Below, piece by piece: positions 35,133 through 45,065 of a stretch of 57,787 nt of DNA. The stretch is from assembly GCF_000337535.1 (NCBI RefSeq), contig NZ_AOIP01000039.1, forward strand, positions 1 to 57,787, written 5' to 3'. Within the stretch, counting starts at the first letter, position 1, and every line of letters begins with the position of its first letter. The stretch is from Natrialba aegyptia DSM 13077 (GTDB lineage Archaea; Halobacteriota; Halobacteria; Halobacteriales; Natrialbaceae). The notes below the pieces were generated by a model. It was given only the letters and a program-made list of their open reading frames with translations, did not search any database and was not told the origin of the DNA. A program made the position numbers and the translations under genes.

Positions 35133-36791
35133 TTATCGCTTTGTCTCTTCGGAATCAGTCCCGGAAACGATGATTTCGACGGTGTCTCCGGCCTCGATAT
35201 CGGCCTGTTCGAGAAGGTGCAGGAACTGTTCACCGTTTCCATCAGAGAGGACGCGTGCCCGTACCGTCTCCTCGGAGCGATCGAGTTTGGTTTCGATCGC
35301 CTCCAGACGCGCGAGGAGTTCGGCCTCGATCGAATCGTCTTCCCCTCGTTGCGGACGATCCTCCTCGACATCGACAGCGGTCCCATCGCCGTCGGAAGCC
35401 GATGCCGAATACGGATCCGTCGACGGTCGCCCAAACGTGGTCTCGAGCGCGTCGAGATCGACACCCTCCGCCTCGAGATCGACTGCATCCCTTCGAACAG
35501 GTGAGCGCATTCCATCGGGATCGAACGGCTGGTTCTGTGCCCGCTCCCACTGTCGTGTCCGAATTTGCGTTGCAGCCGTTTCTGCGATCCATTCCGGGGC
35601 CTGCCACTCCCCTGCTTCGTAGAGTCGATGGATTTCTTCATCGTTCGTTCCCCAGGTAAAACAGTGATCGAAGCGACGCTGAAACTGCTTGAGCGTGTCT
35701 CCCACCGCGTGTTTGATCACGACCTGTTTGGGTGCCAGTTCTCGAACGACCCGGTCGATCGTCTCGATCGACGGATGGTTCCGGAGTTCGATATACCGTG
35801 TCGTACAGCTCACGTTCGTAACCGGCGCGGCGTCGCCCGTTGCAAGCTGGACGAAAACACCGGTCGGATCGTCTTTAACCGCGTTCAACAGTCGAGCCGC
35901 GCTTCCTTTCTGCGGCGTCTCCGGCCCGGCGATCGTCACCCGCCCCTGTTCGAGCACCGTTGCAGTCCGCTCGAACACTTCTCGTGTCTCGATCCCGGGA
36001 TCGTCTAACTCGAGTGCGTTGTACAGTTTGGCGGCCTGTCCGACCATCGTAATCGGGAGCTCGCGATCGAGTGCCGCCGCGGTGTGTCCCAGCAGTATCG
36101 CGTAGTGGAGCCCGGTCAGTGAACTCGTCGCAATAACGACCTGCGAGCCGGCGTACGCTCGTTCGAGAACCGTCTGTAGCGACTCGTTGAGCGCGGTCCG
36201 ATAGGTGTCCTCGGTCGAGGCGTTCAGAAGGACGGCGTCAATATCGAACGGATATGTCGTCTGTAGCTCCGGAAAGCCGGCACAGGGACGCGTCGTAAAA
36301 TCTCCCGTCGCGAGGATGTGCTGTTCGCCGTTCAAGAGTTCATCAGTGGTGGTCCGGTCTCGAAAACGGATGATGAACCCGGCTGCACCGGGCGTATGGC
36401 CTGCGGAAACGGGTCGAACATCGAGATTGGCCAGAACCGCCGTCCAGTCGTCGATCGGTTCGAGCGCGTCCATTGCCTCCGATATCTCTCCGAGATCGTT
36501 GTCTTTCTGCGCCTCCGGGAGCGTCTGTTCGAGGAGGGTCGCTGTTGCCGGCGAGGTGTAGATCGGCGCGTTGTGACGGACGTTTCTCGCGAGCGATCGA
36601 TAGTGATCGATATGTGCGTGTGTGAGTAAAATTGCGTTCAGATACTCGTCGTCGCCGAGTGCCGAATCGAGATCGACAGCGCCACCGGCATCGACGAGAA
36701 CGCAGGCGCGTGTCCCATCGGCAGCCGTGAATCGGAGGAGGGTGGATTCGTTCCCGCTCCGAATATTCGTGTGTTGATAGGAAACGCGCAT
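35133..36791 (-). CDS. MBL-fold (beta-CASP/RNase J-like) hydrolase
   Basis: The 552-residue protein has a metallo-beta-lactamase domain with ILLTHAHIDHYRSL (HxHxDH), SAGHTPGAAGF and HILATGDFTTRP, which supply the zinc ligands. A beta-CASP-like insert (~185-330) and VVIKHAVGDTLKQF follow. RNase J/CPSF relatives cut or trim RNA, so an RNA role is plausible. The C-terminal ~150 residues are an acidic, coiled-coil-prone extension (ELLARLEAIETKLDRSEE). TATAAATA (reverse strand, 36816-36823) is 28 bases before the ATG. It is monocistronic. Confidence 0.8.
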   Translation of the reverse strand: MRVSYQHTNIRSGNESTLLRFTAADGTRACVLVDAGGAVDLDSALGDDEYLNAILLTHAHIDHYRSLARNVRHNAPIYTSPATATLLEQTLPEAQKDNDLGEISEAMDALEPIDDWTAVLANLDVRPVSAGHTPGAAGFIIRFRDRTTTDELLNGEQHILATGDFTTRPCAGFPELQTTYPFDIDAVLLNASTEDTYRTALNESLQTVLERAYAGSQVVIATSSLTGLHYAILLGHTAAALDRELPITMVGQAAKLYNALELDDPGIETREVFERTATVLEQGRVTIAGPETPQKGSAARLLNAVKDDPTGVFVQLATGDAAPVTNVSCTTRYIELRNHPSIETIDRVVRELAPKQVVIKHAVGDTLKQFQRRFDHCFTWGTNDEEIHRLYEAGEWQAPEWIAETAATQIRTRQWERAQNQPFDPDGMRSPVRRDAVDLEAEGVDLDALETTFGRPSTDPYSASASDGDGTAVDVEEDRPQRGEDDSIEAELLARLEAIETKLDRSEETVRARVLSDGNGEQFLHLLEQADIEAGDTVEIIVSGTDSEETKR

Positions 36792-37058
36792 CTCATCGGC
36801 ACTTCCGGTCGGCTGTATTTATATTCATTCATATTGGTTGGATTATAAATTAGATATAACCAACAAATCGGGCGATTATGGTGAACTCGATCGACCGTCG
36901 CTTCGAGTTCGGTTGGCCCTCGCGGGGTGATGTCCGGTATACCGGAACCGTCTCCGCGAACCTCCTCATCCCCTCTCCTCTTTCAGCCGAACGGATCGGG
37001 TGCTCCGTCCCGGACAGACGAGAAACTCGATCATTGCTCGCTGCTTTTGCCCCGCCGG

Positions 37059-38021
37059 TTACCCGTCTCTCGGGTGCCGTCCGGAGTGCCTCTCAGTGAG
37101 GCTCTGGTGAACTTTCGCGAGTTCGGTCAGTAACGGGCCGCGACCGATGAGCGCGAATCCGGCGAAGATCACGAGGAACCCAGCGAACGTCCAGGCGGAG
37201 ATGGTCTCGCCGAGGAGAATCCAGCCGCCGAGTGTCGCCACGACTGGTACGACGTAGAAGATCAGGTTCCCTCGGATCGCGCCGATATCGTCTAAGAGAC
37301 TGAAATACGCGATGAAGGCGATCGCACCGGAGAATACGCCGAGGTATCCAAGTGCGACGAGCGCTGTTGGTGTCCATGCGACCATTGCAGCTTTTTCTCC
37401 CGTTGCCAGGCTAAGACTGTGACACAGCACTGCGCCAACCGGGACGGCCCATGCAGTGCGTACCGTGCTCGGAAGGGATGCATCCGCGGAGCGGATGAGG
37501 ATACTTCCGAGTGCGCCGCTGATTGCGCCGGTGAGCACGATCGCCTTACCGACGACTGCGCCACTGAATATGTTCGTTGGATCGAGATTAACAACGAGTG
37601 CAACGCCGCCGAGGCCGAGCAGCAGTCCGCCGACCCCGTATTTCGAAATGTCTTCATCTGCCAGCATCACGGTGGCAAATACCGGGGTCAGGATGGGATT
37701 CAGACTGTACATAATCGAGCTCACTGCACTGGTCGTGAACTGTTGTCCGATGAAGATGAACGCGTTCGCGAGTCCGATCGCAAACACGCCAGCAGCGAGG
37801 ATCGATGCGATATCGGCCCGCGTTCTCGGTAGCAGTTCGCTTCGAGGAAAGCGATGCAGCACGTAGCCGAGCAGCAGCAACGCCCCGATGTCGAACCGGA
37901 ACGCGACGAAGAGAAGCGGTGGAAAGTAGCTCAGTCCGGCTTTTGCGGCGACGTACGTGCCGCCGAAACAAAGGCTTGCAATGACGAAACAGACGAGCGT
38001 TCGCTTCGTCGACCGTGCCAT
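37059..38021 (-). CDS. EamA/DMT-family transporter
   Basis: The 320-residue membrane protein has ten hydrophobic helices in two EamA repeats: FGGTYVAAKAGLSYFPPLLF (first), and GAISGALGSILIRSAD with later helices for the second. EamA proteins usually export amino acids or metabolites. It is divergent from a HTH regulator at 38246, its likely controller. The C terminus is basic. Confidence 0.85.
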   Translation of the reverse strand: MARSTKRTLVCFVIASLCFGGTYVAAKAGLSYFPPLLFVAFRFDIGALLLLGYVLHRFPRSELLPRTRADIASILAAGVFAIGLANAFIFIGQQFTTSAVSSIMYSLNPILTPVFATVMLADEDISKYGVGGLLLGLGGVALVVNLDPTNIFSGAVVGKAIVLTGAISGALGSILIRSADASLPSTVRTAWAVPVGAVLCHSLSLATGEKAAMVAWTPTALVALGYLGVFSGAIAFIAYFSLLDDIGAIRGNLIFYVVPVVATLGGWILLGETISAWTFAGFLVIFAGFALIGRGPLLTELAKVHQSLTERHSGRHPRDG

Positions 38022-38245
38022 TCTATGCTTCCCTCCGGACGATCAGCGATTCTAGAGAAACGGAGGCATCCGGTCGCAGTGCGATAGAGTCAGTCATCTG
38101 TTTCAGCGTACGCCGTTCGGGACTTTATATCTATTTAGAATCTCATGCAATTATTGAAAGAGTGAACAGGCTCGCCTCGTATTCGCTCATTGATTATTAT
38201 TCATACCGTGAAAACAGTTAACCGTAATCGGAACCAAACGCCGCC

Positions 38246-39040
38246 ATGGATTCGGCACTCGACGAGATCGAATTCCTTGCGTTGTCTGCTAACCGGGTCG
38301 AGACCCTTCGAGTGCTCAGTCACGACGCGTATACTCGCCGCGAGCTCCAGGCGGAGATCGACGCCTCCCAGCCAACGCTCAGTCGCGTTCTCAACGATCT
38401 GCAAACGCGACGATGGGTCTCGTACGACGGTGATACGTACACTGCAACGGCAACCGGTGAACTCGTCGCCGAAGCGTTTACGAACCTTTGGGACACACTC
38501 GACGCGGAAGCCGACCTGCGCGAGATAATCGAGTGGTTGCCGACGGAGGAAATGGCGTTCGATTTTCGCTGCCTTACCGACGCCACTATCACGACACCCA
38601 GCCAAATGCGACCGAACGCGCCGGTTCAGCGGATTCTATCGTTACTATCCGGATCGGAACGGGTCTCGATCTTCTCGTATGCGTTTAACGAACAGAGTCT
38701 CGATATCATCCGAGAGCACGTGATCGACGGAGACCAGCATTTCACCGGCGTGTTCTCTCCGACGGCAGTGGATGCCATCGCGCAGGATTCGATGCTTCGA
38801 CAACCGCTCCAGGAATTAGTCGCGGCTGATGGGGCCGATATTCGCCTTCACGAGGATCGAATTCCGTATGCCGTGACGATCGCCGACGATGTCGTTCACT
38901 TCATGCTGCGCGACGAGGCGGGCGTTCTTCAGGGGGCGATAGATACCGACAACGAGGCTGTGGTCTCGTGGGCCCGCGAGAAGCACGCCCAGTACTGGCA
39001 GAACGCAACTCCGCTCAGTTCCGCGGATCTCATCGAGTGA
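38246..39040 (+). CDS. Winged-helix regulator with FilR1-type sensor domain
   Basis: The 264-residue regulator has a winged-helix domain at ~5-90 (FLALSANRVETLRVLSHDAY, ASQPTLSRVLNDLQTRRWVS) and a ligand-like domain at ~120-255 (ERVSIFSYAFNEQ, FTGVFSPTAVDAIAQD, HFMLRDEAGVLQGAID). The latter resembles DUF1724/FilR1 sensor domains of archaeal regulators. It is divergent from the EamA transporter with a 224-bp spacer, so that gene is a natural target. Ligand unknown. Confidence 0.8.
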   Translation: MDSALDEIEFLALSANRVETLRVLSHDAYTRRELQAEIDASQPTLSRVLNDLQTRRWVSYDGDTYTATATGELVAEAFTNLWDTLDAEADLREIIEWLPTEEMAFDFRCLTDATITTPSQMRPNAPVQRILSLLSGSERVSIFSYAFNEQSLDIIREHVIDGDQHFTGVFSPTAVDAIAQDSMLRQPLQELVAADGADIRLHEDRIPYAVTIADDVVHFMLRDEAGVLQGAIDTDNEAVVSWAREKHAQYWQNATPLSSADLIE

Positions 39041-39509
39041 ATTGAGATTCGAGACGGCTCATTCCGCATCGGATTTCCGTCGGTTTCAGGTGAACGCGGG
39101 CGAATACCGTCTAGTTCTACCCTTCCCAGCTATCGTCGTCTGAGAGTTCGTTCTCGGTTGTCTCTCACTGTCTCCCGTGAACGGCATCCCATGGCGTGGC
39201 GTGACTACTGTGCTATCCAAGACGTTCGCCCGCTGTGAGGGTGTGTTGAAGCGGACGAATTTTCGTTGCTCGCGGATTCAGGACCGTTTGAGTCCGTGTC
39301 TAGAGTAGGTTTACAAGTGTACTGCCGTTATCGACCCTGTCTTGCGGATTTCCGTCTAACAGTGCCCGTTGGAAGCGCTGGTTTCAACTCCGCTGCTAAA
39401 CTCCGTGATAAACTCTATGGAGCGATATAGAGTACGCTACCGTGAAGTCAAGCGCGTCAAAAACACCGGTGGATCGTGCAGTGTGCGAAAGTAACGAGAC
39501 CGGGTCAAA
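39041..39509. other. Noncoding gap with a palindromic segment
   Basis: I find no open frame with protein character in 469 bp. ACTCTAT (39412-39418) and ATAGAGT (39427-39433) form a perfect 7-bp inverted repeat. The stretch may be debris from a mobile element, given the dead MFS gene and transposon nearby, but no ends are visible. Confidence 0.3.
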
Positions 39510-40225
39510 TCAGTGACCGGTTTGGCGTGTCGATTCGGTGAGTCGGAGCCCCCCGAACCCGAATCGAATCAGGAGGACGATGAATCCGCTGGCGACGACG
39601 AGTGCTCCGAGCAGGCACGGGGCTGTCGCGCCGTACTGCTGGCCGAGATACCCGGCCGTAATCGGCGCGAATGCTCCGCCGATGAATCGGAGGCTGTTGA
39701 ACGCTCTCGAGGCGACGGACCGACCGTGGGACGAAACCTCCATCGCGAGCGTCGTCAGGTTTGCGTTCAGGAGTCCACAGAAGACCCCGGTAACGATGAC
39801 GAGTCGGCGAGCATCTCGGTACCGCCGTTCGCGAGTCCCATCGTGCACAAAATACCCGCGAAGACGACGAGTGCGCCGGCGGAGATCTCGGCCGTCCTGA
39901 ACCGTCGGTTTAGGCGGGGCGAGAGGACGGCCGAGCCGACGATCACTCACATCCCCCACGCAAAGAACACGAAACCGAGTTGGAACGTGGTGAGATCCAG
40001 GATGAGCGGCGTGTACGCGAGTAACGTGAAGAAGCCGTACGTGTAGAGGAGGCCGACTATCGCGTTCGTGAGCACGCCCGTGTGAAGGAACGTACCGACG
40101 ACATCACGGACGCCTTGCTTGCGTTCCGCTTCCGGTTCGGTTACCGTGACGATGACGAATCCGAACGCGATAAGCATCAGGATGCTGGTCCGGGAGAATA
40201 TCTGGTCGAAGCCACATACAAGTCA
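39510..40225 (-). pseudogene. MFS transporter pseudogene
   Basis: The reverse strand encodes MFS-like pieces: TSILMLIAFGFVIVTVTEPE, then FVFFAWGM followed by an in-frame TGA and readable sequence beyond it (VIVGSAVLSPRLNRRFR). A frameshift near 39800 leads to IVTGVFCGLLNANLTTLAME, and the C-terminal GFIVLLIRFGFGGLRL. The 5' part is missing. One nonsense codon, one frameshift and truncation make it nonfunctional. Confidence 0.8.
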
Positions 40226-40651
40226 GGGAGCTCGCACGTCTCAATAACCCATCTATTATTTTATAGGATGTACCTAGGATACTACGGGAATGTATTCCTA
40301 TATCTCTCCTGTGAGGTGATATACTGAGGATGTATCACGTCTCTGGGGATGTAAACGAACCGTGGTATCCCGCTCTTCGATGAGAGAGACGAGTTCACAA
40401 ATAGACTATTTTCGTCGCGATTACCGATTGGGTGCAGTTACGCGGCGCTCTCGCGACTGAGACGGTCTGTTGTACCGATTTTCCGGCGCACTCGCAGGAC
40501 GGTAATTCGCCGGAACCGACTTCCAACAGTCCGTTGACGGTCGCGGTCTCGTCGAACACAGGGCCGTGTACTGAGCGGTGATCGGCAAGATGGAGCGTCT
40601 TGATGCATACGGGTGGGCGTGCAACTGTACTGTTCAACGAGCAACAGGGCG
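40226..40651. other. Gap between MFS pseudogene and transposon
   Basis: No secure gene. A reverse frame at about 40395-40620 contains VNGLLEVGSGELPSCECAGK, which is somewhat protein-like but has no clear start and no family I know. It may be a remnant of a gene once downstream of the proline racemase. Confidence 0.25.
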
Positions 40652-40659
40652 AACGGTAC
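40652..40659. repeat. Target-site duplication, left copy
   Basis: AACGGTAC immediately precedes the left terminal repeat at 40660. The same 8 bp follow the right terminal repeat at 43699-43706. Confidence 0.85.
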
Positions 40660-40711
40660 GGCTCTGTTGAAACACTCAGAGAGTTATATGTTCGCTGTGT
40701 AATTCGACGAG

Positions 40712-41530
40712 ATGAAGGCCCTCCCGAAGTCACGGATTCTCCGTTTTACTGAGAAAGCGATCCATCTGGCCCGTCGAGCAGTCTCTCGATACTCCTCCAA
40801 GTTCTCCAAACACCGCTATACACTTCCGCAGCACGTTGTTCTGCTGTGTCTCAAAGTGCGAAAGAACACGACCTATCGTGGCCTGCTCGACGAATTAATC
40901 GAGATGCCACGCATCCGTCGAGCTCTTGAATTAGCTGAACTTCCTACTGCTTCAACGCTTTGTAAAGCGTTCAGCCGGCTTGATATGGCTGTCTGGCGTG
41001 TCATATTGGATCTCTCAGCGACGCTACTTCCGACGAGCGGCGTTGTTGGAGTTGATGCGTCAGGGTTTGACCGCAGTCACGCTTCGAAACACTACATGAA
41101 ACGCGCTGAACTCACGATTCAGTAGCTCAAGGTGACGTTACTGGTCGATCCGAAGGTAAACGCGATTCTCGACCTCCACGTGACGACACGAAAACACGAT
41201 AGCCAGATCGCTCCGTCGTTGATCAAGCGCAATCCCGAGAGTATCGATATTCTGCTCGGTGACAAGGGCTACGACGACCAGAAGATCAGGCGACTTGCCC
41301 GGCAACACGAGGTTCGGCCACTGATTAAGCATCGTGAGTTCACGTCATTCCACAAGGCATGGAACGCACGCTTAGACACTGATCTCTACGGCCAGCGGAG
41401 TCAATCTGAGACAGTCAACTCAACGCTCACGCGGAAGTACGGGGCGTTCGTCCGCTCACGGGGCTGGTGGAAACAGTTTCGTGAACTCACCATCGCCTGT
41501 CTCAATCACAACATCGACCGATCACTCTGA
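40712..41530 (+). pseudogene. IS5-family transposase with in-frame amber codon
   Basis: The frame of 272 codons carries the DDE residues: Asp in GVVGVDASGFDRSHASKHY, Asp in LLGDKGYDDQKIRRLA, and Glu in SQSETVNSTLTRKYGAF. TAG at 41123-41125 interrupts it after AELTIQ; the same frame continues LKVTLLVDPKVNAILDL to 41530. A single CAG-to-TAG change would explain it. The element is therefore probably immobile alone, unless another copy supplies transposase. Confidence 0.85.
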
Positions 41531-41817
41531 GCGGTCAATACAGGTGCAAAATATACCGCTCAAGCTAGCACGTGTCGGTAGACCAACTGTGACACTTAGC
41601 GTTCCTGCAACCACGAGTCTTTGCGCGTTGACGCCTCCTCGAAGCGGCCGAAGTCTTATCTCTCGATCCGTTCATGCGCCAGCTTCGCCATCGGAGATTC
41701 CCCATCTTTTCTCCCTTGTGGGAGTTTTGCGTCGTGCTCGGTCTGGAAACTTGAGAGAGAACTTCCGATCTACTCCGTCGTTTGGTGAAACGTGCCCTGA
41801 CAGACGAGTACACACGC

Positions 41818-43587
41818 TCAATTGTCGCGCTTGACGGCGGGATTCGTCACCGCGCCGTTCGCAGCGGAGTCGAAGGCGTCGCCATACTTACGGAGGAAAC
41901 CTCCCTCATACTGGATCTCGGGACGCTCGTATTCGTCGAGGCGAGCTTCGAGTTCTTCGTCGCTGAGATCGACAGAGAGTTCGCGGTTGCGGATGTCAAC
42001 AGTAACTGTATCACCGTCTTCGAGGGCGGCAATCGGTCCGCCGACCACAGACTCAGGGGCGACGTGGCCGACCATCGGGCCACGGGTCGCACCACTGAAG
42101 CGCCCGTCGGTGAGGAGGGCGACGTCGTCCTCATAGCCTTGGCCGACGACGGCGGCGGTGACACCGAGCATCTCGCGCATCCCGGGGCCGCCCTGTGGGC
42201 CCTCGTTCCGGACGACGATGACGTCGCCAGACTCAATGTGGCCTTCCTGCACGTAGGCCATCGCGTCCTCCTCGTTCTCGAACACGCGCGCGGGGCCGTT
42301 GTGATAGAAGCCTTCCTCACCCGTTTCCTTGAGGACAGCACCATCCGGCGCGAGGTTCCCAGTTAGAATTTTGATTGCGCCCTCCTCGTGAAACGGGTCC
42401 TCGGTCGTCGCGAGGAAGTCTGCATCGATGTCCTCGTCGTCCGGTAAGTCGAGCGTTTCCAACTCCTCGGCGATAGTGTTCCCGGTGACGGTCATCGCGT
42501 CACCGTGGAGGTATCCACCCTCCAGGAGGCGGCGGATGACGACGGGGACACCGCCGACGTCGTGGAGGTCCTTCATAACTCGCGTGCCGCCCGGTTGGAG
42601 GTTCGCAATCTTCGGCGTACGTTTGCTGATCTCGTCGAACTCGTCGATCGTAAGGTCGATACCAGCCTCGGCAGCAAGCGCGAGGACATGCAGGACGCCG
42701 TTCGTGGAGCCGCCGAGCGCTGTCTGGAGGGTAATGGCGTTCTCGAAGGACTCTTTCGTGAGGATATCGCTCGGCCGGCGATCGTTCTCGACGGCGTCGA
42801 GAACGACCTCTCCAGCCTCGCGAGCAATCTTGTAGCGCTCTTTATCCTCGGCGGGCGGTGACGCCGACCCGAGGGGGGCGAGACCGAGTATCTCGCTGAT
42901 CGAGGCCATCGTGTTCGCGGTGAACATCCCGCCGCAAGAGCCTGCTCCTGGACAGGCCTCGTGCTCCATCTCGTAGAGCTCCTCCTCGGTCATGTCGCCG
43001 GTAGCGTAGGTACCAACGCCCTCGAAGACGCTCTGGACCGTGATATCACGGCCGTCGTGCTGGCCGGGGAGGATGGACCCACCGTAGAGGAAGACGCTGG
43101 GGAGATCGGTGCGGATGGCAGCCATCATCATACCGGGGAGGTTCTTGTCGCACCCGGCAACGGTGACGAGGGCGTCCATCCGCTCGGCGAACGAGACGAG
43201 CTCGACGGAGTCGGCAATTAGCTCCCGGGAGATCAGCGAGGCCTTCATTCCCTCCGTCCCCATGGAAATAGCGTCGCTGACAGTGACGGTACCGAACTCG
43301 ATGGGCATCCCGCCGGTGTCCTCGATGCCAGCGATTGCAGCGTTCGCAATATCGTCGAGGTGGACATTGCAGGGCGTGACATCCGCAGCTGGGTTGGCGA
43401 CGCCGACCATCGGTGAGGAGAGGTCCGCGTCGTCGTAGCCCATCGCACGGAACATCGCGCGGTGCGGGGCGCTCTCGGGACCCTTGGTCACTTCGGTGCT
43501 CCTCAGGTCGGGGTCTTTCTCGGGTATCGATTCTTCTGTGGGTTCGACATCCGTCTCGTCTGTATTCATCTCGGGTTTGCCATTCAT
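41818..43587 (-). CDS. ilvD: Dihydroxy-acid dehydratase (transposon passenger)
   Basis: The 589-residue enzyme of branched-chain amino acid synthesis converts 2,3-dihydroxy-isovalerate and -methylvalerate to the 2-keto acids. It shows [29 protein letters not shown] and [17 protein letters not shown], supplying the three Fe-S Cys ligands, and the C-terminal [18 protein letters not shown]. Length is normal and no break is seen. TATAAA on the plus strand at 43611-43616 (TTTATA on the coding strand) lies about 26 bases before the ATG at 43587, so it should be leaderless and carry its own promoter. ATG 43569 is an alternative start. Being inside the transposon, it may be a second, mobile ilvD; the cell's own copy is not in view. 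Confidence 0.9.
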   Translation of the reverse strand: MNGKPEMNTDETDVEPTEESIPEKDPDLRSTEVTKGPESAPHRAMFRAMGYDDADLSSPMVGVANPAADVTPCNVHLDDIANAAIAGIEDTGGMPIEFGTVTVSDAISMGTEGMKASLISRELIADSVELVSFAERMDALVTVAGCDKNLPGMMMAAIRTDLPSVFLYGGSILPGQHDGRDITVQSVFEGVGTYATGDMTEEELYEMEHEACPGAGSCGGMFTANTMASISEILGLAPLGSASPPAEDKERYKIAREAGEVVLDAVENDRRPSDILTKESFENAITLQTALGGSTNGVLHVLALAAEAGIDLTIDEFDEISKRTPKIANLQPGGTRVMKDLHDVGGVPVVIRRLLEGGYLHGDAMTVTGNTIAEELETLDLPDDEDIDADFLATTEDPFHEEGAIKILTGNLAPDGAVLKETGEEGFYHNGPARVFENEEDAMAYVQEGHIESGDVIVVRNEGPQGGPGMREMLGVTAAVVGQGYEDDVALLTDGRFSGATRGPMVGHVAPESVVGGPIAALEDGDTVTVDIRNRELSVDLSDEELEARLDEYERPEIQYEGGFLRKYGDAFDSAANGAVTNPAVKRDN

Positions 43588-43610
43588 ATTCAACCGTTTT
43601 CGCGCGCTGC

Positions 43611-43616
43611 TATAAA
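43611..43616 (-). promoter_or_regulatory. TATA box for ilvD inside the transposon
   Basis: TATAAA (TTTATA on the coding strand) is centred about 26 bases before the ilvD ATG at 43587, and within the right end of the element. Confidence 0.5.
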
Positions 43617-43698
43617 CCAAATATGATGTCTGCGCACCAGCTACCTAACGGCTGTTTTAGGCGAAAATATACCTGAAGAATAGGATTTCAACAGAGCC

Positions 43699-43706
43699 AA
43701 CGGTAC
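43699..43706. repeat. Target-site duplication, right copy
   Basis: AACGGTAC, identical to 40652-40659, abuts the right terminal repeat. The next base begins the stop codon of the proline racemase gene (reverse strand). Confidence 0.85.
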
Positions 43707-44744
43707 CTATTCCTCGTCCGAAGTGATGCTCAGGCTGGTTATCGAGTCTCTGTGGTCTTTGATGAACGTGTGCTTGCCCGTGATTCGAGCGGTCCCGGTT
43801 ATCGTCGGGACCGTCAGGGTGATTCCCTCCCGCTCTTTCGTTTCGATGATTCGGCCCTCGAACCGCGTTCCGATGACGCTCTCGTGGATGTACGGTTCGT
43901 CAACAGCGAGTCGTCCACTCTCGTACAAGAGCGTCATCTTCGCACACGTTCCGGTCCCGCACGGAGAGCGATCCACCTGGCCGCCGCCGAAGATAACGAT
44001 GCTGCGGTCGGCATCGTCGGAAGACTCGTAGATCTCGGTAATGGAAACGCTATCGGGTTCGCCGGAGAACGGATGCACGATATCGAGTTCATCGTTGACG
44101 GCGGCTTGGATTTCGAGGCCCCAGTCGACGAACTCGTCGGTTCGGGTGGTATCGACCGAGACGCCGAGTTGTTCGCTGTCGACGAGCGCGAAGAAGTTCC
44201 CGGCGTAGACGATGTCGACCCGAAGCGGCGAATCCAGAAACGAGACGGGGACCGTCGTCGCGTCGTAGACGAACGACGTGACGTTCTGGATCGTGACTCG
44301 TTCGACGCCTCCCTCGGCGTACTGGGGCGTCGCTTCGACGACGCCTGCCGGCGTCTCCACGCGGATCGTTGGTTCGGCGGACAGGTGTCCGTGCTCGATA
44401 AGCGCAGAGACGACGCCGATCGTCCCGTGACCGCACATGTCCAGGTATCCCTTGTTGTCCATGAAGAACACGCCGAGGTCCGCGTCCGCGGTATCCTCGT
44501 TCGGCTCGACGATGACCGCACCGAACATGTCGTCGTGGCCCCGCGGTTCTTTCATCAGCAGTTTGCGAACCCAGTCATACTCCTCGGCGAACGATTCGCG
44601 CTTCGCGCGAACGCTCTCGCCGTCGAGCGTTGACCGGTCGAGGCCATCGAGGAGGATGCGCGTCGGTTCGCCCGCCGTGTGTGTATCGATCGTCGTGAAC
44701 GACGCGTCCACATGCGTGTCGTCGAAATCGTTGTCGGACGTCAT
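43707..44744 (-). CDS. Proline racemase / hydroxyproline epimerase family
   Basis: The 345-residue enzyme of the proline racemase fold has both catalytic Cys: Cys104 in LDMCGHGTIG and Cys263 in VDRSPCGTGTCAK. Two Cys favour racemase or 4-hydroxyproline epimerase activity over the Thr-containing dehydratase branch. The start at 44744 overlaps the upstream small gene by 4 bp. It is the last gene of the operon with the NSS symporter. Proline, trans-4-hydroxyproline or both are possible substrates. The transposon sits right behind its stop. Confidence 0.87.
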   Translation of the reverse strand: MTSDNDFDDTHVDASFTTIDTHTAGEPTRILLDGLDRSTLDGESVRAKRESFAEEYDWVRKLLMKEPRGHDDMFGAVIVEPNEDTADADLGVFFMDNKGYLDMCGHGTIGVVSALIEHGHLSAEPTIRVETPAGVVEATPQYAEGGVERVTIQNVTSFVYDATTVPVSFLDSPLRVDIVYAGNFFALVDSEQLGVSVDTTRTDEFVDWGLEIQAAVNDELDIVHPFSGEPDSVSITEIYESSDDADRSIVIFGGGQVDRSPCGTGTCAKMTLLYESGRLAVDEPYIHESVIGTRFEGRIIETKEREGITLTVPTITGTARITGKHTFIKDHRDSITSLSITSDEE

Positions 44745-45064
44745 TCTTCGATTACCTCCAGTTCCTCGATCTGGTCGTCGGACCAGTCGTAGTACGGGTC
44801 GTCGATCTCCCTGAGCGTTCGCACGCACTCGTTGTATCGCTGCCGAGCATCAGCCACGTACGGATTGTTCGGGTTCGTCCGAATCCATTCGCGGAGTTCT
44901 TTCAGTGCTTGCGGCGAGTAGCTATCGAGGTTCCCCTGTTCTCTGAGCAGCGTCAGTTTTCGCCCTTCGGTGCGGAGCGACCTGACGAGGACGACGCTCG
45001 CGACGCCGGGGAGTGCAAGTATTGCGAGGAGCATCGTCACCCATGCGACGGTCGAGAGCGCCAT
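44741..45064 (-). CDS. Small membrane partner of NSS symporter
   Basis: The ~107-residue protein has one hydrophobic helix at the N terminus (WVTMLLAILALPGVASVVLV) and then a soluble, acidic, helix-forming part (SPQALKELREWIRTNPNNP). Small partner proteins are known beside several NSS-type importers; this could be one. It overlaps the racemase gene and sits 1-2 bp after the symporter stop. An in-frame GTG at 45073 is the alternative start. Confidence 0.7.
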   Translation of the reverse strand: MALSTVAWVTMLLAILALPGVASVVLVRSLRTEGRKLTLLREQGNLDSYSPQALKELREWIRTNPNNPYVADARQRYNECVRTLREIDDPYYDWSDDQIEELEVIEE

Positions 45065-45065
45065 C

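Larger units (their letters stand above)
40660..43698. mobile_element. IS5-type transposon carrying ilvD
   Basis: The 3039-bp element has perfect 13-bp inverted ends, GGCTCTGTTGAAA (40660-40672) and TTTCAACAGAGCC (43686-43698), flanked by the 8-bp direct repeat AACGGTAC. It contains an IS5-family transposase gene (with a nonsense codon) and, in the opposite direction, an intact ilvD. AAAATATACC occurs just after the transposase (41548-41557) and again near the right end (43664-43673). The passenger may therefore have entered between copies of this short sequence. The insertion lies just past the stop of the proline racemase gene. 41531-41817 is noncoding. Confidence 0.85.

Noticed and set aside
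36878-37099. 73-codon forward frame between the MBL and EamA genes
   Set aside because: No protein-like pattern and it overlaps the 3' end of the EamA gene.
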